From Symbiodinium sp. CCMP2592 (Eukaryota > Sar > Dinophyceae > Suessiales > Symbiodiniaceae): a DNA stretch of 64,000 bases. The notes beneath the pieces are model-generated. The model was not told where the DNA came from. It made no database searches and was given only the letters and a program-made list of their open reading frames with translations. The stretch is from NCBI GenBank assembly GCA_905221615.1, contig CAJNDT010003846.1, positions 562,001 through 626,000 on the forward strand, read 5' to 3'. Position numbers and translations under genes: made by a program. Positions 48,861-59,691 of this stretch are shown piece after piece (the first letter of the stretch is position 1; each line of letters starts with the position of its first letter).

Positions 48861-51800
48861 ATGTCACTCTTTCCCTCCACCCTGACCGGGCGGATCCTCG
48901 ACGACGGCGTCACGGCACCACCGGTCATCGAGCTCCAGGGCATCTCCGCCGGGCAGCTCGCCACAGTCCTCACAGCCTACACCCCGCAAACAGAGCACAC
49001 GGCACACACCGCGGCCATCGGAGTCAACGCCGCCGCCATCGCAGCTCTGCAGGGCCAGGTGGCCGCCCTGCCCGCAGCTCCGGACCTAACCCCTTATGCT
49101 CTGGCCGCGGACCTCGCCGCGGCAGAGGGTTCCATCGTGGCCAACGCTTCCGGGTTGGTGGCCGTGAACACGAGCCTGACCCAGGGCCTGGCGGGCAAGG
49201 CCACCCAGTCGGCCCTGGATGCTCTTCACGTGGAGGTCAATGCCAAGAGCACGCCCGCTTCGGTGGACCTCAAGCTGGCCAACCATCCCACGACGGCTGC
49301 GATGAACAGCAGCATCGCCTCCACAAACAACGCAACCTTGGCGACTGTTGCGGCAAACTACGCCCTCAAGTCGGTGGTCGATCAGCTGGCGATCGATCTG
49401 GCGGCCCGGCAAACAGCTGCCGACGTGGACCAGCGGGTCGCCATGGCCTACGTCCAGCAGGCGGCTCTGGACGCCGCCCTGGCGCTCAGAGACGGCAGGC
49501 TGGACGGCCACGACGCCGACATCTTGGCGCTGCAGAGCGCGGGGCCCTTCGCCCTGCCCAGCGAGATCACAGCGCTGCAGGCATCCATCGATGCCATCTT
49601 GGCGGAGATCGCCACGCTCGGCGGAGCCACCAATCTCGTGAACGCTCCGGCCTGGCCCGGGAATGTGACCTGGGACCTGCTGGCCGGGACCAATCAGATC
49701 CGCAACTTGCACGCCACGGGGCCGCTGAGCATCCAGCTGGCCAACGACAACTGGACCCTCAGCTTCTCCGTGGACAGCTACTCGAAAGGGGAAACGGACG
49801 CCCTGCTGGCTCCCCTGGCCAGCGAGGCCTGGGTGAGCAACGAGATCTTGGCCGCCTACAGCACGACGCTGCAGGTGGGCACGGCCATCGCCGATGCCCT
49901 GGGAGCTTACAGCAGCACTTCGGAGATGAACACCGCCATCTCCGATGCCATCGCTGCCCTGAACGTCGGGCAGTACCAGGACGCTGCGGGGGTGCAGTTC
50001 CTGATCGACCAGGCCCTGCTGGCTTATTGGACCCAAGCCGAGGTCTCGAGCTTCGTGGTGGGAGAGCTGGCCAACTACGCGACGTCTGCCTCCGTCAGCT
50101 CAAGCATTTCCTCGGCCCTGTCGAGCTATGACCCCAGCGGGGTCGTCGACAGCAAGATAATAACTGCTCTGCTGGACTTCTACACGCGGGCGGAGGTAGA
50201 CCATGGAGATAGCCAACGCCCTGGGCAACGTGGATCTCTCCGGCTACTACGACCAGGCCCAGACGCAGAGCTACGTGGCCAACGAGCTCCTCGCGTATTA
50301 TCCCCGCACGGAGCTGGACTCCCTGCTCACGGCCACGCTCACCCAATACTGGACGTCAGGGCGCACCCAAACGGAGATCGACGATGCCATCGCCGGCGCG
50401 GGCTTCCAAACCCAGGCGGACGCAGATCTCCGCTACTTCGTGCGGGCTCCCGGTGCGGAGTCGGGGCAGATCTTCAATTTGGTCCAGGAGCAGTTCACTC
50501 CGCGGATCGTGCGCAATTTGCTTTTGGAGGCGCCCCTGGTGGGCGACGCAATTCTGGGCAATCAAAGTACGCTGCGGCTCCGCTGCGACTCCTGGACCAA
50601 GGCCGAGGCGGACGGCCGCTTCCTGAGGACCAACGACCTCGGACCTTTGGATGCCCGCTACTTCGTCAACAGCCCCGGTGCAGAGGGCGGTGGGATCTTC
50701 AATTTGGTCCAGACCCAGTTCACCCCTCGCATCATCAGAAACCTCCTGTGCCAATCGCCCCTCTCCGCCCAGCCCATCCTGGGGAATGGGTCGACCCTCC
50801 AAATCAGCTGCGACTGCTGGAGCAAGGGACAGTCTGACACCCGCTACCCATTGATAGCCAACTTCAATTCGTTGGGCCAGCGCGTCACCGACCTGGAGAA
50901 CAGCCCAGGAGTGGACCCCACGGCGGACCTCACCGTCAACAGCCTCACGGCCACAAGCTTCGTGCAGACACCATTGCTGCAGAGCGCTGCAGCCGATCTC
51001 ACCACCACCATCCGCGCCGAAGACGGCACATTGGTGGCCTCCTTCGCTGCCGGAAGCATCGGCTTGGAGCAAGACATCACCGTGCGCTCGGACCGCACTT
51101 TGAATGCAACCACGGCGGACGTCGCCCAGTTTTTCGTCGGCAGCACCGCAGCCACGGGGAGCTTTGCGAGCAGCAGCTCGGTGACGGCCACGCAGGAGAT
51201 CACGAGCGACCTCAGGCTCGAGGCGCCCCTGGTGCGCTCTGATCCGGCGGCGCCCTGGCTCACCGTCCAGGGCGGCACCAATGGCATTCTGATGGACGCC
51301 ACCGTGCGGATCAACGGGGTGCTGGGCCCCGAGGCCAGCCTGCCCTTCCTGAGCTTGTCGGGGGGGACCAGCGGCGTGCAGGTGCTCAGCCCGCTGCTGG
51401 AGCAGATCGCGGTGGGGCCCACGGACGGCACTGTGGGAGTCGTGGTGCGCAACGCCGCGCCCACGGGAGATGCCAAGCTGCTCCTCGACGCCAACAACCA
51501 GGCGGGCGTGGCGGAGCTCAAGGTGCTGGCCGGCGGCAATTGCGAGCTCAACGCCGTGAACCAGTTCATCAGCATCAACACCACCAACGGCCTGGCGAAC
51601 CTGGCGATTGAGCCCAACATCGGGGGCAGCAACGACGGGGAGGTGATCTTCGGGTATGGCTTTGTCAATCTCTCGGACCGGGCACTCAAGGAGAACGTCC
51701 GGGCCATCCCGGAGGAGGAGCTGCAAGAGACCTTCGACAAAGTGCAGCCGTTGCTTTACGACCGCATCGACGGCGGCAGGGAGCAGATCGGCTTCGTGGC

Positions 51801-51987
51801 CCAAGACGTGCAAGCCAGCGGGAAGCTGGGAGCGACGATGTGCAAGACGAAGAACCTGGACGGCCGGGAGCTGATGGCCCTCGATTATCAGAAGCTCAGC
51901 GTGGTGCTGTGGGGCGTGGTCAAGAAGCTGCAGAAGCGGGTCGAAAAGCTCGAGAAGAAGAAGGGGCGCAAAGGCGACTCGGACTGA
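48861..51987 (+). pseudogene. Fibre protein with C-terminal S74 intramolecular chaperone, one frameshift
   Basis: About 1,040 codons. The first 445 (to ~50200) are Ala/Ser/Leu-rich repeats typical of trimeric fibre shafts (ALQGQVAALPAAPDL, YSKGETDALLAPLASEAW). A frame change near 50200 leads to the second part (from 50203). This has two ~65-residue tandem modules (FNLVQEQFTPRIVRNLL at ~50475 and FNLVQTQFTPRIIRNLL at ~50700), then beta-rich repeats, and ends in an S74/ICA domain: SDRALKENV with Ser at 51673 as the self-cleavage residue and Lys as partner, IGFVAQDVQ, LDYQKLSVVLWGVVKKLQ and a coiled coil. In phage and virus fibres this domain folds the trimer and is then released. It probably binds the host surface. 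Confidence 0.82.
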
Positions 51988-52258
51988 GACGACAAAAGCG
52001 CAGCCGAGGCACCTTCCGCTCGTAGAGAAGGCGGTGCGGTCATAGGCGTCGCCTGAGAAGCTGATCACAGCGTCCGAATCGCCCACAGCCAGCCTTGCGG
52101 TGCCCGGTAGCGAGCGCAGGTGCGCGTCAGCCAATGGACCACAGAAAAGTCTCCTGGCGGCAGGGCGAGCGCATCAAGCAGGAACCCCGCCCAGCCCCTG
52201 CCGCGCCTTGCCGTTTGCAGCCCTTTGCACGAAAGCAGCGCATGCACCTCAGTATAAA
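51988..52258. other. Spacer between fibre and integrase genes
   Basis: About 270 bases of GC-rich sequence without a supported gene; the longest spacer in the plus-strand block. It could hold the integrase promoter. No motif is recognised. Confidence 0.4.
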
Positions 52259-53218
52259 ATGGCAGAGGACGGGGCAATGGAGCTCTTAGGGAGGCTTGCT
52301 AGAGACTACAACGTGAGGGATCCTAGAAAGCTCTACCAGATCGCGAGACGGGAGTTTCCGGACCGACGGGACCTCACAAGCGCGCGGGCCCAGGCGGCAT
52401 TGCGCAGCGACGTGGCGCGGCAGGTGCTCGCACCGAAGCCGCGGAGTCTGGGGAAGAGTGCGGCGGAGGGGCCGAACGACCGCTTGCAAGCGGATCTGGT
52501 GGATTTCTCCCAGAACACGAGGGGGGCGAACAAGTACGGGCTTGTGGTGACGGATGTGTTCACCCGGGAGGTGGCCACGAAGGCCCTGCCCGACAAGCGG
52601 GCGGAGACCGTCACCCGAGCGGCCGCGGAGATCATCCCCGAGCTGGTCCAGGACGAAACCAACGTCGTGGTCACGACGGACATGGGAAACGAATTTCGGG
52701 GTTTGGAGGCGGCGCTGCCCGGAGGCGCGGTGCACCGCCAGAAGGACCCCTCCGACCGCAATGCGACGGCGGTGGTGGATCGAGCCATCCAAACACTGAA
52801 GAAGGATCTGGCGGGCAAGGTGGCCCGGGACGGTGGGGGCTGGGGCGACCATGTGGAAGAGGCGGCGGAAGCCTACAATGCCCGCCCGCATGCGGCCGTG
52901 ACGGTGGCCCCCGAGGATGTGGAGACGATGCCGGCTGCGAGCTTCCGGGTGTATCAAGACAATGCTCAAAAGTTCAAGCACAACGACGAGTTGACGAGGA
53001 GCCGTCAGCGGCGGCTCGAGGAGGCGGGGGCGTTCCGGGCCCCCACCAATGCGGCGAGGAGCTTCCAGCCCCAGTACGGGGCGGTGCGGGAGGTTGCGAA
53101 TTACGACTCGATGACGGTGCGGGCCACGGACGGCTCGGAGACTCTGCTGAAGCATGCGCTCCCGGTGCCTCGCGGCTCCGCGGAGCCTAAGGCGCGGCTG
53201 ACTCGGAGGTACCTTTAG
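52259..53218 (+). CDS. Retroviral-type (rve) integrase
   Basis: 319 residues from the Met at 52259 (MAEDGAMELLGRLARDY). The rve core shows LQADLVDF (Asp79), VVTTDMGNEF (Asp141) and NATAVVDRAIQTLKKDL (Asp174, where Glu is usual). Spacing of 33 between the last two acids is near the D,D-35-E rule. A zinc-binding HHCC domain is not seen. The C-terminal part (HAAVTVAPEDV and RSRQRRL) follows Polinton-type integrases. TATAAA overlaps the start codon, so it is unlikely to be a promoter. This enzyme would create the 7-bp target duplication. The frame is intact. Confidence 0.85.
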   Translation: MAEDGAMELLGRLARDYNVRDPRKLYQIARREFPDRRDLTSARAQAALRSDVARQVLAPKPRSLGKSAAEGPNDRLQADLVDFSQNTRGANKYGLVVTDVFTREVATKALPDKRAETVTRAAAEIIPELVQDETNVVVTTDMGNEFRGLEAALPGGAVHRQKDPSDRNATAVVDRAIQTLKKDLAGKVARDGGGWGDHVEEAAEAYNARPHAAVTVAPEDVETMPAASFRVYQDNAQKFKHNDELTRSRQRRLEEAGAFRAPTNAARSFQPQYGAVREVANYDSMTVRATDGSETLLKHALPVPRGSAEPKARLTRRYL

Positions 53219-53279
53219 CGGTGCGGCAGCTGAGAGATTTCAATCCCGGGCCCACGGCGCCGCCGTGACAGCTTTGGAC

Positions 53280-54240
53280 TCCACCCCGAGGAGCCAATTA
53301 ATTAATTATTTAATTATTTATTTTTTTTTGGCGGCGGGCTGGGGCTTGTCATTCTTGTCATTCCTGTCATTTGGAGAAGCTTGTCGGTAAGGCCCAGAAA
53401 CGAACAAGATTCGCGGCTTTTTTAGCCTTGCCGACAAGCTTCTCCAAATGACAGGAATGACAAGAATGACAAGCCCCCCAGCTCGCCCGAAAAAAAAAAA
53501 TAAATAATTAAATAATTAATTATGGCCTCTATCCCCGGGAAGTCGCAGGGCACGCACGACACTCGCAAGGCACTCACAGGGCAGCCCACGGCACCGCCGT
53601 GAGAGCTTCGGACTCCACCCCGAGGAGCCAATTAATTAATTATTCAATTATTTATTTTTTTTTGGCGGCGGGCTGGGGCTTGTCATTCTTGTCATTCCTG
53701 TCATTTGGAGAAGCTTGTCGGTAAGGTCCAGAAACGAACAAGATTCGCGGCTTTTTTAGCCTTGCCGACAAGCTTCTCCAAATGACAGGAATGACAAGAA
53801 TGACAAGCCCCCCAGCTCGCCCGAAAAAAAAAAATAAATAATTAAATAATTAATTATGGCCTCTATCCCCGGGAAGTCGCAGGGCACGCACGACACTCGC
53901 AAGGCACTCACAGGGCAGCCCACGGCACCGCCGTGAGAGCTTCGGACTCCACCCCGAGGAGCCAATTAATTAATTATTCAATTATTTATTTTTTTTTGGC
54001 GGCGGGCTGGGGCTTGTCATTCTTGTCATTCCTGTCATTTGGAGAAGCTTGTCGGTAAGGTCCAGAAACGAACAAGATTCGCGGCTTTTTTAGCCTTGCC
54101 GACAAGCTTCTCCAAATGACAGAAATGACAAGAATGACAAGCCCCCCAGCTCGCCCGAAAAAAAAAATAAATAATTAAATAATTAATTATGGCCTCTATC
54201 CCCGGGAAGTTGCAGGGCACTCGCAAGGCACTCACAGGGC
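53280..54240. repeat. Three tandem 334-bp units, each with an AT-rich palindrome
   Basis: Units repeat with a period of 334 bases (TGTCATTCTT at 53347, 53681 and 54015). Each has a long hairpin made of AATTAATTAATTATT and TTATTTTTTTTTGGCGGCGG, then CTTGTCATTCTTGTCATTCC and TTTGGAGAAGCTTGTCGG, and the inverse. They separate the convergent integrase (+) and primase-helicase (-) genes, a place where terminators or replication structures would be expected. Sequence between hairpins ends in GCACTCACAGGGCAGCC. Confidence 0.92.
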
Positions 54241-54610
54241 AGCCTAGTAGGGATTTAGGGTTCTAGGGGTTCGGGTCGAGCGGGGTTCGGACTTAGGGTA
54301 ACCGGGAGGCAGCTGGCGAGACGCGAGCCTGGAAGTTCTCGGAGGGCAGGGACACTCGCACAACACACTCGCAAGGCGCTCACAGGGCACTCACAGGGCA
54401 CTCGCAAGGCACTCACAGGGCAGCCTAGTAGGGATTTAGGGTTCTAGGGGTTCGGATGCCGGGGTTCGGGAGTTAGGGACAACCCGGGGAGCTTGCGAAG
54501 CGCGAGCCTGGAAGTTCTCGGAAGGACCTGGGCGTGCAGCAAAAAAAACACTCGCAGGGCACTCACAGGGCACTCGCAGGGCACTCGCAGGGCACTCACA
54601 CAATCACAGG
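54225..54610. repeat. Minisatellite of CACTCGCAAGG / CACTCACAGGG
   Basis: Direct repeats of 10-12 bases, and a larger ~185-bp repeat marked by AGTAGGGATTTAGGGTTCTA at about 54245 and 54428. A single TTTAGGG-like word occurs in each, not an array. Confidence 0.8.
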
Positions 54611-54827
54611 GCGCTTGGGACTGCTTCGTTTGTTTCATAGCCCTGACGGCATCCATAGAAGTATTGTCGGCCGTGCGGCATCTGTGCGCATGCCTTGCAA
54701 CCCTCCCAAGCGGAGGGAGCGCGGCCACAGCTGAAAACTCTGCGACCTCCATGCGACATCGGAAGCCGGGAACCCATGCACTTCAGAAACTTGTAAAGAA
54801 CATCCAGGCCGCCTCGTAGCCCGAGAA

Positions 54828-55872
54828 TCAGTAGGGCTGCGGTGGCGGAGCAATCACCATCCTCAGAATCTGCCTGCCATCTGGGCCCGGAACCAGCCGC
54901 TTGCAGACCCGTTTGGTCGCATCGCGTGGCTTGTCCGCAAAGCCGGCATTGGTCAGATTCGGCATCAGCTGCCTCTCCTCCTCGGAGCCTTGCCCCGCTC
55001 TCGTGAACCTCGGCGATGGTCGAGGCCTCGTTGATGTCATCCGTGTAGGTGATCTTCGCGAGCCACTGGAGCCAGCGGGATTCCTCGGGCGCCCGTAGAA
55101 GCACATCTCCGAGACCTGCTTGATCCTGTCGGGGCGGGGCGCCACGTTCCTCGTGTGCTCCACCAGGTCCAGCAGGTGGTAGAACTCCGAGAGCCAGTAA
55201 AAAGCGCAGGCCGTGAGCTTGCCCTCGAGCACATCGTCCGCCAGCCGGGAGTCGCTCTGCTGATGGGTGGCCAGGTGCACGTTCTCCGTGAAGATGCTGG
55301 AGGCGGCGATGACATTCACTCTGGTGGAACTGCCGGTGTCCTGGCGCTCGTCGTGGGTGAGGCGGGGCTGAAAGTTCGAGGTCAGCACGATCAGAGCAGC
55401 AGGAGTAAAGGACTCGTTGCCGCGCCGGTAGAGGCCTCGGGAAGCGATCTCAGCATTGCGCTGTTCGCAGAGAGGCTTGAGGAGGGCCATGGAGTTTCTC
55501 ACACACCTTGTGCACTTCCCACCGCCCTTTCTGAGGCTGGAACTGAAGGCACACGGAATCATTCTCTGGCACGAGCACATCGCTTTCCAAGCGAGCAGCC
55601 AGGACTCGTCCGAAGTCGACCGTGTTGTCGGTGGCGTTGGGTCTGGGATGATCCTCCGTCTCGCCCTGACCCATGCAGCGCCGGGTCACCAAGAGCACTC
55701 GATGCAGTTCAGCCGCATCGAACGGGAGACTTGACACCGCCGCTGGCCCGTCCCACTCCTCCTCCGGAAACTGCTCCTTGGCCAGCTTGACCGGGTCCTG
55801 AGGCGCCTTGATCGTCACCTGCAGGAGCGGGTCGAGGTCGTTCAGGGCCGCCAGGAGAGCAGCCTCGCTCAA
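54828..55872 (-). pseudogene. Primase-helicase (D5/SF3-like), C-terminal block and an internal block
   Basis: Minus-strand coding. From 55872 to ~55500: LLAALNDLDPLLQVTIKAPQ and VPENDSVCLQFQPQKGRW, probably an internal region normally preceding the ATPase. It is followed, after a frame change near 55495, by LLKPLCEQRNAEIASRGLY and LTSNFQP (SF3 motif C, near 55370-55392), STRVNVIAASSIF, and the tail WLQWLAKITYTDD. Two more compensating frame changes near 55090 and 55000 precede the end at 54828. The Walker A and B parts that must lie before the KPLCEQR segment are missing here; they are on the plus strand at 55870-56335. Confidence 0.72.
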
Positions 55873-56335
55873 GCCGTTCAGCTGGATGCCGAGGCCGTCG
55901 TTCAGCTCTTGGAGAAGCTCTCCGCCTACGACCCCTTTCTGAAGTGGCTGCTCCCAACGAGGACGTGGACGAGGCCGTCTACGTGGGCAAGAACCTCGCT
56001 CGGGCGATCGCGGGCCATCCGGCCTTCTGCGAGCTGATGTGGAACTGCGGGCCCGCGCAGAGTGGCAAGGACCTCGGCGTCTCCATCATGCAGAAGCTTG
56101 CGGGCACGGGCCCCACGGGCGGCTACTGCGCGGCTTTGAAATGGGGGTATTGCATGAAGGGCGCCAACAAAGGATGTTCGCCCTTCCTCTCGGCCATTGA
56201 GGGGGCGAGGTTTGTCTTCATCTCGGAAGTCCCCAACCGGCGCATCGCCCGCCAGCATCGCGAGATATTCGAACCGGTTCACTGCCATTGGGTTGATGGC
56301 ACTCTCAAGCAAGGCCGTCGAGGCGACAGACTGCG
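55870..56335 (+). pseudogene. Primase-helicase block with Walker A and B, on the opposite strand
   Basis: Plus-strand reading gives LLEKLSAYDPFLKWL, then after a frame change VYVGKNLARAIAGHPAFCEL, WNCGPAQSGKD (Walker A, 56049-56072, with Asp in place of the usual Ser/Thr), SPFLSAIEGARFVFISEVPN (Walker B-like, near 56204-56230) and NRRIARQHREIFEP. This is the ATPase core of an SF3/D5 helicase, and it lacks motif C. Motif C is encoded on the minus strand at 55.4 kb. The switch of strand within one helicase domain shows a rearrangement. Confidence 0.72.
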
Positions 56336-56339
56336 ACCG

Positions 56340-56650
56340 CACGTCGAGCCCACTGTTCCCTTGGGGCGACCGGCCTTCCTGAATGCCCTGGCGCAGGAGG
56401 CCCTGATCTACCTGCGGTGCCCTGCTCCCAACTGGACGACCCGCTGCGCACCAACCACCGGGTTCTCTTCGAGGACGGCTGGGTCTACGACTTCCGCGAC
56501 GGCAGCTTCTCCCGCGCCAAGAGGAGCGACTTCTTCAAGCGCAGCATGCCCTGGAAGCACAGGCATCCCGAGTGGTGGGGCAACAAGGAGATGCGCAAGG
56601 CCGCGAAGGAGCTGATGCTCTTGAAGAAGAACCCGAGGGCCTCGGTCGTG
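56340..56650 (+). pseudogene. Primase-helicase block preceding the ATPase in relatives, also inverted
   Basis: Reading FLNALAQEALIYLRC, then LRTNHRVLFEDGWVYDFRDG and DFFKRSMPWKHRHPEWW. In D5-type proteins the LFEDGxVYDxxxG segment comes before Walker A, but here it lies after it on the plus strand. A frame change falls near 56410. The plus-strand reading loses sense after about 56650. Confidence 0.62.
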
Positions 56651-56699
56651 GAGGACTCCCTGCGCACGGAGGAGACGTTCGGCATGCGCCGAAGGGACG

Positions 56700-57438
56700 C
56701 CCGGCGGGTCGCCGGCACAGGGACCGCCGCGATCATGCGGTCGAGGAACTGCCGCTCGAGCTTGAAGTAGATCGCGGACATGAAGCTTCCCAGGGGGTAC
56801 TTCTTGCCCTTGAAGAGCTCGAACCACTGAGCATGCTCCACCGCCAGGGCCTCCCCGAAGCTCCGCATGTCCTCGCCGAAGGACACCAGCTCCGCCTCCA
56901 GAGGGCTGTCGTTCTTCTCCAGCCCGAAGTCTTGGAGCCACGACTCCAGCTTGCCCATGAAGCCCAAGCGGATGAAGAGCCGCTTCGCCACGTCCCTGGA
57001 GCAGCCGTAGGCCTCGCGCACCGCCGCGACCATGCCGTCGCGGTCCTTGTTGTAGCGCTTCACCGCCTCGGGGCACTCCTTGAAGTTGGCCTCGAACTGC
57101 GAGAAGACGCTGTTGACCACGTCCACGTCCACCCAGCCGTCGATGCCCTGGCGGCAGATCTCCTTGACGAGTCGGCAGTGCGCGAAAGCCGAGGTGCAGG
57201 CATGGCTGTGCGGCACATCGCAGAAGACCACAGGCGGCTCCACGTCAAAGTCCACACCCGAGAAGCGGCGGCCGAGGATGTCGCCGGGCAACTTGCTCTC
57301 GCGCCAGCTTGTCGTGACGCAGCCATTGCCGCCCCGCCGGACCAAGAAGAAGCCGAGCGTTTCGAAGAGGCTGTACCCGGTGGCGAGGATCACCTTCCGC
57401 GCGCCGCGGAGCTTCATGAAGGCCTCGATGCTCGCCTT
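56700..57438 (-). pseudogene. Primase-helicase N-terminal block
   Basis: Minus-strand frame with KASIEAFMKLRGARKVILATGY, VVFCDVPHSHACTS, YNKDRDGMVAAVREAYGCSRDVAKRLF and FMSAIYFKLERQFLDRMIAAV. The GCSRDVAKRLFIRLGF region resembles the N-terminal part of primase-helicases of Polinton-like viruses. The sense is lost at about 56700. At the other end it is interrupted by the MITE at 57439, beyond which the frame continues upstream into the J-domain region. Confidence 0.6.
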
Positions 57439-58153
57439 CCCCATAGACTGGGTTAGCCCAAAAGTTAACTATTAGTTAAAATTTTGGCTGGAGCCAAAAT
57501 TTTAACTAAAAGGAACCCTACAGGAAGGACGCAGGGAGCAAAAAGGGAACACGTAGATATCCAAAATCACAGTTTTGAAATGGCGCTGTGATTTTGGATA
57601 TGCTCAACCTGCGATTTTGGATATCATATCCAAAATCACAGGATTTAGTTAACTCGTTTAGGCCCGGGCGAGGCCGAAGTTTCGACGAAACTTCGTCGAA
57701 GTTTCGGCCCCTCACTGGTCGAAGTTTGAAGGGTCACAGGTCGAAGTTTCAGGGCTGCAGGTCGAAATTTCGATGGGGCTTTCGTCACAGAAATGCAGCA
57801 TTTTTTGTGGTTTCACCAGAGAGAAGTCGAAACTTCGACCCATGAGGGGTCGAAGTTTCGACCCTTGGGGGTCGAAGTTTCGACCCCTGCCGGGCCAGAC
57901 CTAGATCCAAAATCGCAGGAACTCGGGAAGTGTGATTTTGGATATAGATCCAAAATCACACGTTGAAAATAAAACTGTGATTTTGGATCTGGGATCCAAA
58001 ATTTTGCGCTGTGATTTTGGAGAACTCGACCCTGTGATTTTGGATATCATCTCCAAAATCACAGGATAAGATAAAAATCCTGGATTCCTGTGATCTAGGA
58101 TATTCCCCGGTGTTCTGGCAAAGATAACTTTCGGGCTAACCCGGTCTATGGGG
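57439..58153. mobile_element. MITE, 715 bp, inserted in the primase-helicase gene
   Basis: Ends are inverted repeats: CCCCATAGACTGGGTTAGCC at the left and, inverted, CCCCATAGACCGGGTTAGCC at the right, extending about 28 bases with three mismatches. It is flanked by TT on both sides, a possible 2-bp duplication. Inside are hairpins of ATCCAAAATCACAG with CTGTGATTTTGGAT, and palindromes around GTCGAAGTTTCGAC. No ORF is supported. Removing 715+2 bases (divisible by three) joins the flanking minus-strand frames. Confidence 0.82.
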
Positions 58154-58752
58154 TTGTTCACCGGCTCCTCCACGATGAGCAAGTCCTCCGCCTTGCGCTT
58201 GCCGGTGCTGGGCGCCGAACTGGACGCCTCCTGAGCCGGAGGAGCCGCCTGAGCCGGAGGCGCGGTCTTCCTCGGCCGACCCGGTCCTCGCTTGGCCTTC
58301 GGAGCTGCCTTAGGTGGCGGCGCAGCTGCTGCTTTCGGAGCTGGCTCGGGCGATGCCTTAGGTGGCGGCGCAGCTGCTGCTTTCGGAGCTGGCTCGGGCG
58401 CTGCCTTGGGAGCCGGAGGTGGTGCCGCTGTAGGCTCAGGCGTAGGGTCGCGGAGCTCCTGAAACAAAGCTTCTTCCCGAGGCGTGCGGCGGCCTCGACG
58501 CAAGGCGTTGATGAGGTGCTGCGACAGGATGCCGATGTCTTCCTTGAGATTGTCGAGCTCCTTGAACGCCTCCTCGGCTCGCGCCTTCTGCTCGGGAGAG
58601 CACTTGTCTGGGTGCGTCAGGACGCGCATCTTCTTGAACGCCTGCTCCACACTCGCCTCGGGGAACACTCGGAGCCCGAGACGAGCCACTAGCGTCAAGC
58701 ATCCATCCAGCACGAGGTCTGCGGCCAACGCCCGCGCTCGCGAGCTCGTCAT
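58154..58752 (-). pseudogene. J-domain and AT-hook region, probably the N-terminus of the primase-helicase
   Basis: Start Met at 58752 (MTSSRARALAADLVL). Residues ~33-70 form a J-domain-like helix pair with HPD at 47-49 (AFKKMRVLTHPDKCSPEQKA). Low-complexity Pro/Ala repeats follow (APEPAPKAAAAPPPKA), then the AT-hook KRGPGRPRK and KRKAEDLLIVEEPVN. With the MITE removed the frame continues V-N-K-A-S-I-E-A-F into the next block. J-domains recruit Hsp70; the HPD is present. A fusion of J-domain, AT-hook and primase-helicase in one protein is inferred from frame continuity. Alternatively it is a separate protein whose stop was lost. Confidence 0.6.
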
Positions 58753-59691
58753 GATGAAAGCAGGGGCTTTCAGCAGGTGATCTCGAGATGCAAAAAATGC
58801 ACTGCGACGCAAGGCTTGATGACTCCGAACACGGCACTCCGACAGCACTGCAGCTTTCACTAGAGAGAGCAGACCCCAAGCCCCAGGCCGTCCCAGAGAA
58901 GATGACTCGGCAAGCAAAGCAGCCTGAGCGCAGCGGCGAAGGGGCCGGGGCTCCCGGAGGTGAAGGAACGCAGGGCACTCTACAGGCGGGGAAGGGGACA
59001 GCACTCCTGCGCGCACACACTTGCACGACAGAAACCCTGAACCCTTCCAACACCACCCCGGCAAATCACTCTGAGTGAGAAGCTCCGCGGATTGATGAAG
59101 ACGAGGACCTGGGCGGAGCGGGAAGTTAGGGAAGGCCTTAGGGGGAGAGAGGGTGCACTGGCGAAGCGGAGCGCCCAAGCGAAGAAGGTCCGGACCTGGG
59201 AGCGAAGGCGGGGCCCGGGATTCCCGGGACGAGGCGGGCTGCAGGGCCAGCAGCACAGGGCCCTCCTGTGCACTTGCACTCGCACGACAGGAAACCCAAG
59301 CCCGCACAACATCCGAACAACCCCCGAAGAACCTCTGGGAGCACCACGCCGGCGGAGAAGGTCCAGACCTGGGCGGAAAAGGCGTGGGCAAGGGGCAGCC
59401 TACGGGGACAGGGCAACGGGACAGGGCAGTGAGAGGCGGCCTAGGGTAACCAAAAGGGTTGGGGAAGGGGAAACCCGAACACCGAAGCAACCCAAGCAAG
59501 CTGAGGTCCCGACGCAAAGCCCACCTACCCGCCCGACCGCCCGCAACTACCCCCGCCGCCCAGCGAGGTCAAGCCTGAGCGGGCAGGAGGCGACGGTTAA
59601 GGCACATAAAACGCAGCAAAGCAGGGTAGTGAGAGGCAGTCTAAGGGAACCCAAAGGGTGAGGGAAAGGGAAACCCGGAAGACTAAACTGA
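58753..59691. other. No supported gene; degenerate GC-rich repeats
   Basis: About 940 bases upstream of the J-domain ORF. Recurring phrases include GGACCTGGGCGG / GGTCCAGACCTGGG, and AGTGAGAGGCGGCCTAGGG (near 59429) with AGTGAGAGGCAGTCTAAGGG (near 59628). Large frames exist but are low-complexity. An intron cannot be excluded. Confidence 0.45.

Noticed and set aside
50356-52134. 592-codon minus-strand ORF opposite the fibre gene
   Set aside because: It is antisense to a well-supported fibre with an S74 domain; GC-rich third positions leave the opposite strand open.
53280-54240. Regular 334-bp repeats as a CRISPR-like array
   Set aside because: The units are long palindromic hairpins repeated whole, with no short repeat-spacer structure, and the host is eukaryotic.
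54245-54450. TTTAGGG words, possible telomeric repeat
   Set aside because: Only single words inside a larger repeat, not a tandem telomere array.
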